DNA of 64,000 bases from Maylandia zebra. Its lineage: Eukaryota > Chordata > Actinopteri > Cichliformes > Cichlidae. The notes beneath the pieces were generated by a model. That model made no database searches and was not told where the DNA came from. It worked only from the letters and a program-made list of their open reading frames with translations. Below, one piece after another: positions 34,491 through 44,258 of this stretch. The position numbers were made by a program, and so were the translations under genes. The first letter of the stretch is position 1, and each line of letters opens with the position of its first letter. The DNA lies in assembly GCF_041146795.1 (NCBI RefSeq), contig NC_135184.1, positions 8,360,967 to 8,424,966 on the forward strand. The letters are read 5' to 3'.

Positions 34491-37131
34491 TCCCTTTTAT
34501 TGGCATTTGTCTTCCACCTTGTGTATTTACATCTTTTTTACTACTTTTGGACGTCCTCCAAAATGTTTCAGCGTCAAAGCTCATGCATACATGCACATAC
34601 ACTGCTCAGAATCTTGACATCTTTCCTAATTTTGTGTTTGTGTTTTTACCTTTTTGGAGCAGTGTAGCACGCGGTGGGAAAAAAATAAAAAGTCAAACTG
34701 GGACTATAGACCGCTTCGGGTGAGTACACGTGGTGCACAAAGATCAAAGGTCACTTTGTCAAAGTGGAGAAAATGAATTATTTTACACTGATACTGTAAA
34801 CGTTGCGCGTTTGTCAGGTTTCCAAACATCGGAAACACCTGCTACATGAACTCCTGCCTGCAGAGCCTCCTCAACATTGAGGAGTTCATAAGAGACATCA
34901 GGCGTCAGGGGGTTTTGTGGAGCACAGATCCAGAAGCTCAGCTCTTAAGGTGCGCTACGTCAACCTTCTACTTTCTTCAAACACCTGAAGAACAAAGAGA
35001 TCTAACAGCAGAAATGTCTGTTTACCCTTCCTTTCTACAGAAGGCTTATTGATGTCAGGGACTGTCATGAGTCGACAGATTATGGCCTTAAAGATCACTA
35101 CCTAAGAGCTTTTAAGAAGGCATTCAGCAATCAAGCTGCCGAATACACCGGCAGTGCACAGAAAGTGCGTCAGCTATTTGGACATTTCGTTTTTTGCTTT
35201 ACCTTCTGATTTTGATGTACTGTTTTAAATCTCTCTGCTTTTCTTTCAGGACGCTCATGAATTCCTAACATTGTTCCTCAATGAGGTCAAAAGGCTCACA
35301 CCTCGCCTGGAGAGGAACGCAGCTCTCCTGGGCCAAAGTTATACCTGCCCAGTAGAAGACCATCACATTTTTAAAATGGAGAACATAAGGACATGCAAGA
35401 GGTAAGCCTGTCTTTCAGAAACGCAGAGCTGGTTGCAATATTTTCATATACCTCTTTTCCACGTACCTGATCTTTACTTTAACTACGTTACTCCTGAAAT
35501 GTGTAGCTGCGGTCACCACTCATCACAGCAAGAGGAATTCACCAGTTTGTCTCTTGACCTGGTTCCAGAGGGGTCTGTGATAAACATGTTAGAGACATAC
35601 TTGAAGGTAAGATCACAAATTCCAATAGAGTTGTCGTATCAGCGATCTTAACACACCTTTTTTGTTAGTGTTTGTGTGCATGTGTGTGTGCATATGTTGA
35701 GATTTCTTTCTACCATAAAGCCTGTTTTCTCTGTGCTGTTGTTCAGGAAGAAGAAATAGAATATCGCTGTGATTGTGGAGGGACGGCCTCAGAACTGAAG
35801 TCGTCTTTTGATACACTGCCAAGGTGAGTAAGGTCACATCAGAATTGATCGACTGACCAGGTTTCCAAACTGTGGTGCATCAAATATCAGAGTTTTTCGA
35901 GACAATATTTGAGCAGTCGTTTTCTCCCATCTTCTGTTTGTGTTTGACACTCATTCTTCTTATTTTCTACCTTGTTTGTGTTTTTTTTCTTTTCTGCCAG
36001 AGTTCTGATCTTGCATCTGAAGAGGTTTGGCTTTACACAAACCTACAAGATTCAGAAGGTGGATGACCCCGTCAGGCTGCAGAGGGACTTGGTGGTGCCA
36101 TCCAATCAGGTAAAAACAGACTGCAGAACGTCTCAGGCTACGTCCACACTAGCCCGGATAGATTTGAAAACTCCGTGTCCACACTAGCGTTTTCAGTCAT
36201 TTTCAAATAGTTGTGCGTCTGCATTGAAACGGCCGAAAACGCCTATGTTCCAGTCCTGCGCATGCGCAAAAGTGAGTGAGAATTACAGAATTTGAAGAAA
36301 AGCTATCCGGAGCATGTACAAACTGATATTAATCGTTTTTAGGGCTGTCAAAGTTGAGAGCAATCAAAACAACTGCTGTATAATGCACTCGGCTTATCTT
36401 TGTTTAATTGCTCACATGACTGCGTCACATGACTAAAATGCGTCATCGTTTTAGAAAGTCTGCGTTTTCGAGTGTCCACACTGCGACGGGACAACTCCGT
36501 TTTGAAATGTATGCGTTTTCGAGAGCGTTTTCAAGATGCTGTGTTTTTCCTTGAGGAAAACGCCGTCTCAGTGTGGACGGGAGGTCAAAGCGGAGAGAAA
36601 ACGATGTGTTTTCAAACGAAAACGCATTAGTGTGGACGTAGCCTCAGCAAATCAGCTTAATTGTGGCACTGATGTGAGACTTTATGAAACTAACACTCTT
36701 TGGATTTGTTCCTTCTCAGGGTGGTGGCTGTTATAGTATTGTCAGCATCATCAGTCATTATGGAGGCACAGAGTCAGGTAAAACAACAGACTTGTGACAA
36801 ACAGAAAATGAAAACTTGCTACTTTTCAGTGAAGGACTCACACACAAAAGCTTTTGATGTTCTAAGAAGCACTAAGTCAAAATCACTGTTTGCTTGAATC
36901 AGTTGACTTCCAGAAGTTGGATTCATTTGTCTTAATGTGATTTCAGGACACTACATCTGTAGTTCTGTCCATCCTGAGGAGAGTCAGCACTCTACATCAG
37001 ATCGCTGGCTCACCTATAATGACGCACAGGTGCTCCACACAACCGGATCGGCAGTTTGTGAGGAACAGCAGCACTCGGCCTACATCCTGTTTTACAAGAG
37101 AAACGTAAGAAGACACAGCATCTCATCCTGA
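33043..37131 (+). CDS. usp37-like: USP37-like ubiquitin carboxyl-terminal hydrolase, compact
   Basis: Exons: 33043-33069, 33268-33323, 33597-33669, 33779-33862, 34364-34419, 34663-34719, 34818-34949, 35041-35164, 35250-35401, 35507-35606, 35747-35823, 36001-36109, 36720-36777 and 36947-37131. Phases agree throughout, giving about 429 aa. The Cys box GNTCYMNS, QKDAHEFL, two C-x-C/C-x2-C type zinc elements (CKSCGHH; YRCDCGG), VLILHLKRFG and the His box GHYICSS with WLTYNDAQV mark an active-type USP (C19) fold. Closest in feel to the USP26/29/37 group, but it lacks the long N-terminal domain and UIM insert of USP37. The N-terminus is Lys/Ser-rich. An AAC-GTAAGA donor before the stop may give an alternative short tail. 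It should remove ubiquitin from substrates. A further 5' exon is possible. Confidence 0.85.
36136..36643 (+). mobile_element. Harbinger-like MITE in a USP intron
   Basis: 508 bp with inverted ends GGCTACGTCCACACTA and TAGTGTGGACGTAGCC, flanked by TCA direct repeats (36133-36135, 36644-36646). Internal CGTTTTCGAG motifs recur. It lies between the exons ending 36109 and starting 36720. Confidence 0.85.
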
Positions 37132-37430
37132 AGTGAGAGAATTTTTAAATGTCCTGTTACCTTGTTAACCAGTTTTGTCTTCATTCTCAGTTCTGAAACA
37201 GGAAGTGGAAGGAAGGAAGGAAGTTAAGGTCATCGTCATGCTGAGAAGGAAAAGCAGTCGTCCCAGCCCACCATCGCACACTGGAGGACAAGTATAGGTA
37301 AGTATTGCCCTCAGGAGGGAGGGTCCTCCCAGAGAGCCTGGTCCTCCCAAGATTTCTTCCTCCAGGAGGGAGTTTTTTCTTGCCACCGTCGCCCCACATT
37401 CACTGGTCTCATCAGCAGGGACATTTTTAA
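37132..37430. other. USP 3' flank
   Basis: Possible terminal exon near 37191 (CTCAG then TTCTGA). About 37345-37385 resembles part of the fish repeat at 45885-46110 (TTTCTTCCTCCAGGAGGGAG). No other gene. Confidence 0.4.
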
Positions 37431-37727
37431 CCTCCTAAGACCTGAACTTTCATGGCATGCATTTTTAATTTCTCTGTGCCATTTGGGTTGATTGGGACCT
37501 GATGAATGTAAAAACAAAGACATCAGATTCGGACTATCTTTTTTTTGTTTCTCAAAAGAATGAGATCCACATATGAGGACATTCATTTTAAATTTCGATT
37601 GAACAGTGGCAGTGTAATGTCCTCCCTCATAAGTGGATATCAGGTTTTTGAAGAGCAAAATTTTGTATTTTGGTCTAGACAACCCAAAATGTTATGTCTA
37701 CATATGTGGACACCAGGTCCTAGGAGG
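37431..37727 (+). mobile_element. piggyBac-like MITE, copy 3
   Basis: 297 bp between TTAA at 37427-37430 and 37728-37731, ends CCTCCTAAGACC and GGTCCTAGGAGG. Same family and orientation as 29300-29597. Confidence 0.85.
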
Positions 37728-37794
37728 TTAAAACAAAATCTACTAGAGATCGTCCTTTTCTGGACCAGTGTTTGGCTTGCTCTCTGGAAACAAC

Positions 37795-37858
37795 AAATTA
37801 GTGCTGTCAGCGTTAACGTCATTTTACCTAATGACGTTTACGCTGACAGCACTAATTT
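37795..37858. repeat. Near-perfect 29-bp hairpin
   Basis: Arms 37795-37823 and 37830-37858 pair with one mismatch around a 6-base loop; the core reads GTGCTGTCAGCG. It may be a tiny palindromic transposon derivative. No miRNA-like bulges. Confidence 0.85.
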
Positions 37859-38511
37859 TATTGTTGTTATTAATATTATTATTAATTTATTTGTAAAATA
37901 AATTAAATTTAAAAAAACAAAGAAATGATTTAATTCTTTATTTTATTTTGTTTTATTAAAATCAAAATAACAACAAAAACAAAAATAACTAATAAAAAAA
38001 TATTAAAAGTATTCAGCAGTGTTTTGTGAAATTTGTAATGAGCCTTAGTTAAGTTGATGTCACAGAAGTTTCTGAATCATTTAGATTGTTCAACAAACTG
38101 ATTCACTCAGGTAAAGATGGTAAGCTGGAGCAATGGTACCCTTGGAGTTCAGTTTAAGTTTTCAGACAAATATTCCCTCGATCAGTTGCAGCTTCTGCTT
38201 TTAAATAAATGATTTAGCTGCAAATGTTTAGCTGCAGGTAGCAAAGTCCAAAAGTGACAACATTTCCACTGCAGTCTCTCCAGAAATGGCTTATAAAATT
38301 TTTACCAAATTAGACATTTATCCTTGGATCATTGACAACCCTGTAGGGTGAAAATCTTTCATTGTACCTCTTATAACATTTTAACAAGTTGCTGTCTCCT
38401 GCTGCAAGTTTCCTGTTTTGGCTGAACTTCATCAGCTCAAAAAAACTCACCGTGCTGTGGTGTACTAAATGACCTCATGTACAGGACACACTGAAGGCAG
38501 GTTTGCAGTGT
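37859..38511. other. Intergenic, no gene
   Basis: Very A+T-rich to about 38010, then unremarkable sequence with no supportable ORF. Confidence 0.45.
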
Positions 38512-38763
38512 TTAATTAACAAAGTCAAGATCAGTTAACAACAGCTGAACTAAAGACTTTCTTTTTCTCATCGATAAAATGAGGTCCATGCCAATGCGCT
38601 CAAATGGGACCTCCATTAATGGTGAGGGGCATAAAGGTGCTTTTTGAATGACCAGCTGGTTCACCAGCTGACACCATTGGACGCACACCATCGGCGCATA
38701 TCCAAACATGCAAGAAATGCAAGATGGTGGTGCGCACAGATACAGCGGCTCTATGCTCTCCAC
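38512..38763 (-). pseudogene. Ty3/Gypsy integrase fragment
   Basis: The minus frame contains CQLVNQLVIQKAPLCPSPLM followed by VPFERIGMDLI, a typical segment joining the integrase zinc-binding part to its catalytic core. The frame ends soon after and no other pol domain is seen. Old fragment. Confidence 0.6.
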
Positions 38764-39141
38764 TTACCCAATTTCACTGTGCAAGAAACTGCACAATGAC
38801 AATAAAAAGCTCTAAGTCTAAAACAGTTTCCTGGCCAGTAAAATCGGGCAATTATTCGCTCCAGAGTTTTATGCTATTCCAGGTGACCAGCCATCGACTT
38901 GTAATGAGCCAGCTAAAACAATAATTTCTCAGTGGCTCTTCTGGCACCAACAAGTGGGTGTGTTCTTCCATCGTGCAAGTGTCACGACACACTGAACATG
39001 GTCTGAACATGGATTTTCCCTCGATATTTCTTTTCCACCAGTACTATGGGGTATTTGTGAATATCCATGACTGACCCGGCCAGGTGGCCAGCTGGTCTTT
39101 GGACAGGGTCACGGCAGTTTCAAGGTTCAACAAAATCCCTT

Positions 39142-39614
39142 TCACTGACAGACTGAAGGAAAGCTCCTCAAAAATAGAGGGTCTTCAAGCTCCTCAGTGG
39201 CACGAAAAGGTTTCCCGGACTCAGTGTTGTATATTTTTTTCCCAAAAGATTGAAATAGTGGAGAGAAATCAGCTTCTGAAACCATCCAGAAGACAAAGTC
39301 TCCAACTGGTTTGTGGAAGTCCAGTTTCTCCAAATTAATCAGCGGGTGAAATGTCTCTTCATGGATGGTTTTGATTCTGTTGTTATTCACGAACAAAGCC
39401 CTCAAAGCAGCATATGAAAGAAAGTCCTCTTTCATTGTTGTCTCCAGCGTGTTAAAAGAGAGATCGAGCTCAGTGATGAGTTTTGAAACGGCTGCAGGGA
39501 CTTCTCGAAGGTTTTGGCTCGAACAGTCGAAGGATGTTGTTCACAGTGGTGACACTGTTGACTGGTGATTGACAAGCACTGAGATACTAGCATGACAAAC
39601 ACAAGAAACATCAT
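39142..39614 (-). pseudogene. LRR receptor-like (TLR-type) N-terminal fragment
   Basis: The frame from 39614 gives a hydrophobic signal peptide (MMFLVFVMLVSQCLS). One base out of phase, around 39530, follows an LRRNT-like FDCSSQNLREVP. LRR units LITELDLSFNTLET and LRALFVNNNRIKTI come next, then the frame decays. The pattern fits the start of a leucine-rich-repeat innate receptor or similar secreted LRR protein. The frameshift and missing remainder make it a dead fragment. Confidence 0.6.
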
Positions 39615-40135
39615 GACTTATTCTCCTGAGTGCCTGCAAAACAAACACAAAATCAAACTCAAAGCTTTTCTCTCAGATGCTGGTGTGGCACAATCTAATG
39701 ATAAAAAAGGTCATGCTAACAGCTTTTGGAGCACAGCTGCACAAAATAACAGCTTTTGGAGCACAAAATGCATTACAGGTAAACCCAGTACCCAAACATG
39801 TTAACAAGGATAAAGAAAAAATCTGAAACAAAAGCAGGTAGTGTGGTGATTTATGTTGTGAGGATGCTTTCACTCCCATCAAAGTCACCCAGTGTTGAGA
39901 ACCCAAATGAGCCCAAAAACCTCAAGTGGCTGCAACCAACAGCGAACGTCAAGAAGTGGATACTTGCATGTTGAGCCAGAAACATGCAGAAAACCCAAAA
40001 GAGGCGAGATAGCACATCTTGGTCCCACTCAGGCAGTACGAACACCTGGAAAGAGGAGCCCACAGTTCAGACCCAAGGTCACTGGTAAGGACACCAGCCA
40101 GTTATAAGTCTAGTTTTAATTTTCATTTTAGTTAG
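39615..40135. other. Intergenic, no gene
   Basis: A local direct repeat AACAGCTTTTGGAGCACA occurs twice at about 39719-39766. No coding feature supported. Confidence 0.4.
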
Positions 40136-40637
40136 TGTTATGGCCTTTCTAAGGGTGGCCAGACCATAATATAAGGGTGATCCACCCCTGTCTGACCCCA
40201 GGCAGCACATCACACAACCAGTACAATTTTGATGGTGATTTTTTTTCACAGTGATTGAATTCTAACAAAGGAAAGGAGCGAACTATAGCTTCGGGGTGGA
40301 CCCCAAAACAACAAACAAAAGGGACCGTATCTAAAGGATGTACAAAACTTATTTATGAAAAGAATAAAACCAAATGACAATGTCTTATCTCCCTAACTAA
40401 GAAAAACATGAGAAAAGGGTAATCAAATAAAAAGGCAGTCCACCCCTACATGCTCCTGTATAAAGAAACAGGTAACACAAAGCCTGCCGGTTGAGGTCCA
40501 TGGCGGTGTCATCTTATATGTTGTCTCCAGGTCATTAGCCAATCTGTATGGGCCGTCCCATGGATGCACCAATCACGGAAAGGCACCTGCACACTCAGAT
40601 TTACATATGAGACAACATTACGACAACAGTCGTAACA
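40136..40637 (+). repeat. Probable solo LTR
   Basis: Begins TGTTATGGCC and ends CGTAACA, so the ends are TGTTA/TAACA inverted. The segment 40391-40532 recurs at 41083-41226. No exact target duplication seen. Confidence 0.5.
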
Positions 40638-41082
40638 TTAACTAAAAATGTTTTTCACCATCTCGTTTTAACTTCTGGTTTAGCTTCAGCTAACTAAAAC
40701 TAAATGGACCTTGGAAATAATCACATCTTAATAGAGTGAACCATAGACTGTATAAAAGATAGGACCATTGCAACTTTACTGCAGCACTTCACCCTTTCAC
40801 ATAGTCCCAGCTCTTCTCTGTCATGTTTTATGGTGCTGCAAATGTCTTCAGTTGGTGAAAGGTTGGGCTGCTGGTGTCTTGTTGTGCTTGCTATGCATCC
40901 CTGACTCGTTTCTTCTTTCTGCATCAAGTAAGGAATGTAGTGAAAGTTCCCAAGAGGTTAAAAGCACCACTGAAAAAATGCCATCAGACCTGAGTTGGGA
41001 CACTTGGATTATGGAGCTTCTGGACCAAGAGAGTGGATGGGAGCATGTGTTTAACAAGTAAGAGTATAACGTCCCCCAAAAT

Positions 41083-41226
41083 GTCTCTAACTAAGAAAAA
41101 CATGAGAAAAGGGTAATCAAATAAAAAGGCAGTCCACCCCTACATGCTCCTGTATAAAGAAACAGGTAACACAAAGCCTGCAGGTTGAGGTCCATGGCGG
41201 TGTCATCTTATATGTTGTCTCCAGGT
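41083..41226 (+). repeat. Partial second copy of the LTR-like repeat
   Basis: Nearly identical to 40391-40532 (one C/A difference in AAGCCTGC-GGTTGAGG), same orientation, ending at TTGTCTCCAGGTC. The intervening 40790-41060 holds an exon-like open stretch (KECSESSQEVK) that I cannot assign. Confidence 0.75.
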
Positions 41227-41319
41227 CAAGGAGACAACCTTAACCTTAACAACCTTTCGCGTGCCACAGCTGGTTGCCGACCCCTGGACTAGACTATTTA
41301 ACAATATGTTACAGATTTA

Positions 41320-41430
41320 TGTTACAAAGAAGAAACGCCACAGAGGAGGTTTGTGGATGTAGTGAAGGAGGACATGCAGAGGGTTGGTGTGACAGACGAT
41401 GCAAACAATTGCCCATTCCCACAAAGCTAT
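41320..41430 (+). repeat. LINE ORF2 C-terminal fragment
   Basis: Encodes RRRFVDVVKEDMQRVGVTDD, the recurrent end of endonuclease/reverse-transcriptase ORFs in fish LINEs (RTE-like). Short dead piece. Confidence 0.6.
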
Positions 41431-42284
41431 GGTAAAAGCTAGCGTGAGATTGGGCTGGGTTCATTGTACTGCTGTATATGACTAGGTATTTATTTGGGAA
41501 AGGAAAAAATGAACTGAAAACAGTTACTTTCTTATGAAATGAACAAAAATAAAACCCAATGTTGTAACAATTACTGCATGGTATATAAATTAAGATTTTC
41601 AAAATAAAACACCAGGCCTCCTAAGTCCTAACTCTGGTTTCACTCATAAAACCTTATACCTTTAAAGTGGAATGGCTTTCACCTTTGAAATGCCCCAGGG
41701 TACAACTAAAACAGTTATTGTCAACTTAAACCACATTTGTACTAGTGGGCCCCCACATAGACACACATTTACTTGTCCATATTAAACCTGAAGCATAGGC
41801 CCTTTCTCTTGTTTGTACTTGTGTTCTCGTGTACTCGTGATACGTCATCAGTCGGAGACCAAGTACTGTTCCAATTCAAAGTATGCATCAAGCCGAGAAC
41901 GCGAAAAAGTCCCGGATGTGTTCTCGCTCCGCCTGTTTTATCGATAAATGAACGTTTTCTTTAAATTATTTGAATATATATGAGTGCCTGTGTATAAATA
42001 CACAAACAATACACATATGCTTTCAATTGTGTAATTTAAGTGATCTAGGTAGCTCTGTTTTGGAAGTTCAGTTAACGCTAGAAATGTGTTTTGGAGTTTC
42101 TACGTCCTTTAGAATTTGTACGTGCTTTTTGGAGTTTGTACGGGCTTTATCTCTAGGGGCCACTGTATATATTTATATATAAACATACATAAATAAAACC
42201 ACTTTTTTTTTTTTTTACATTAGTAATTCCTTTTGTGCATAATTTTATATTGTTGTTAATAATAAATTAATTAAAGCAACAAAA
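41431..42284. other. Intergenic, no gene
   Basis: A+T-rich with a (TA)-like ATATATTTATATATAAA stretch near 42165-42183 and a poly-T run near 42206. Probably includes the interior of the hAT-like element ending at 42376. Confidence 0.4.
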
Positions 42285-42376
42285 CAACCTGAAGAGCCGA
42301 AAGAGCCGTCTCTTTTTAGTGAGCCGAGCTGAAAGAGCCGGTTCTCTAAAAAGAGCCGGAATTCCCATCACTAATT
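42285..42376. repeat. hAT-like element terminus
   Basis: In reverse orientation it reads TAGTGATGGGAATTCCGGC followed by repeated GGCTC blocks (AGAGCCG on the plus strand), a hallmark of a common fish hAT terminus. The opposite end was not located. Confidence 0.55.
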
Positions 42377-43924
42377 CTTAGGACTTAGCTTCTGTGTCAG
42401 GTCCCACAGGTTCACCTGAACCTTTACCACTTGTCCCGCCCCAAAGCAGAAAAGAGTGTTTTGGACTGGCTTGTTAGTCTAGCAACCAAAGACAATACAG
42501 AGTTGAGATGACTGACATTAGATTGGTAAACAAATAAGGTGAACCTATAAAACAGTCATAAATTCAATTATGTTTAATTCTTGAGTTTAATAAACAGATA
42601 ATGTCTGTTAGCAGTTAATCTGTCATTACAGTTAAATGCTGAAGCAGGAATACATTTGTTTAACACTCACAAATGTAGGACTTAGTCATTTCTACTTTAA
42701 TTTCTCCATTTTCTACCTATTAAAGGATGACAAAATCGCATTTGGAGTGTGATATTATTCTGTTATTATATGTTACCTTATATATGTAATCAAAGTAGTT
42801 GAATTAGAATACTGCTGTAGATCATATTATACCCTTTAAAATAGAGTGTGTGATCTGTATGTAGTTTAGTTCTCATTATACTTTTGAGTTAACAGAACAT
42901 ATTCACATATTAGTTCATTAGATAAATGTGCATCACTCTGTATCCTTGATCTGCTGGGAATGTGTTACACTGTTTTCTTGACATGCTTAATTGTTGAATC
43001 ATGAAGAGAAGGTTGTAAGCAGGAGACTCTGTGTCTAAAGACAGGGGAGATAGACAGACCACATTCCACACCCCCACCTTACAGAAAGCAGAGAAACAAC
43101 TGCCGAGGTCATAACTTAGGCGCTGTAACAGAGAAAAAATGTGATGTTTTGGCTTTTACGACTAGCTGGGGGCCACTAGAGACTATAAAAAGCTGAGCAA
43201 CCCGTCACCATTTTGAGACATGTGCCTGACCCTCTGGTAGCATCTCTCCCGTCCGGACGTTGTAATGCTCTTATTGTTGAATTGTATGGAAATAAATGAT
43301 TGTTGATTGAGCATTTATACACCGAGTATTGTCCTTCCTTCAGCCCAAAGATTCAAAGAACTGCGTGTTTTCAACAGGAGTCTGCTGTAGTTGATAGTGG
43401 TGCAAATACTTTCACAACCACAAGTCAAAGGTTTTTACACTTAATTTGTCTTGTTTTTCAATACATCAGTATTTTAAAATACATTGTTATTTATCATAAA
43501 AAAGAGCAGCATTGATGAGTAATGTGCTAGTTTTCTGTGGTGCCATTTTCATCCTTGTACTACTGTGGTAGTGAAATATACTTTAGAAATGTGCTATAAT
43601 AATGCAGTTCTTTAACTTGGAGTTGGTCTTGTATGGTTTAACCTTTTTTTCCTGTGTGTTCGCATTTGTATTGTAACATTTATTCTGTAGCGATATCTCC
43701 CAGGTGGCATCTTTGGTCTCCTTCCTTGCTGTTTTCTGGTAGTGACCTCACCCAGATAGCTGTAGGATGGTCACTCACAAGCTGAACACAAATATTTCTT
43801 TTAATCTTTGCTGCCATTGTATTAAACTTGATTTATGAATTTATGTATTCAGTCAACACAAATTCCAAGCAGGTAAAAAGCTTTGGAGCTCAGCAGCAGT
43901 CAGAAGAGCTTGATGAGGTGAGGA
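42377..43924. other. Intergenic with an LTR-like promoter/polyA block
   Basis: About 42963-43376 starts TGTTACACTG, has TATAAAAAG at about 43185 and AATAAA about 105 bp later, and could be a solo LTR ending near TTTTCAACA. The rest is A+T-rich with no gene. Confidence 0.35.
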
Positions 43925-44095
43925 AGAAGTTACTGCCTCTGTCAGTGCGCCCCAGGGTGGCTGTGGCTACAGTGTAGCTTGCCATCACCAGTGTGTGAAT
44001 GTGTGTGTGAATGGGCGAATGACTGGATGTATAAAGCGCTTTGGGGTCCTTGGGGACTAGAAAAGCGCTATACAAATACAGGCCATTTACTGTTG
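43925..44095 (-). repeat. SINE-like dispersed repeat
   Basis: Contains TAAAGCGCTTTGGGG and AAAAGCGCTATACAAATACA with GCCCCAGGGTGGCTGTGGC. Reverse-sense relative of 1979-2175. Confidence 0.65.
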
Positions 44096-44258
44096 TCCTG
44101 GAGTAACTGTAACCCACATAATTCCCTGAGGAATTATTAAAGTATTCTGATATTAAAATCAAACATGAAATGCATTCAAAGACAGAACAGAAAATATTCA
44201 CAAGCAAATAAAATAATATATTCAATAGTTGTTTTTTGTTTTATCTTTCAAATCCTGT

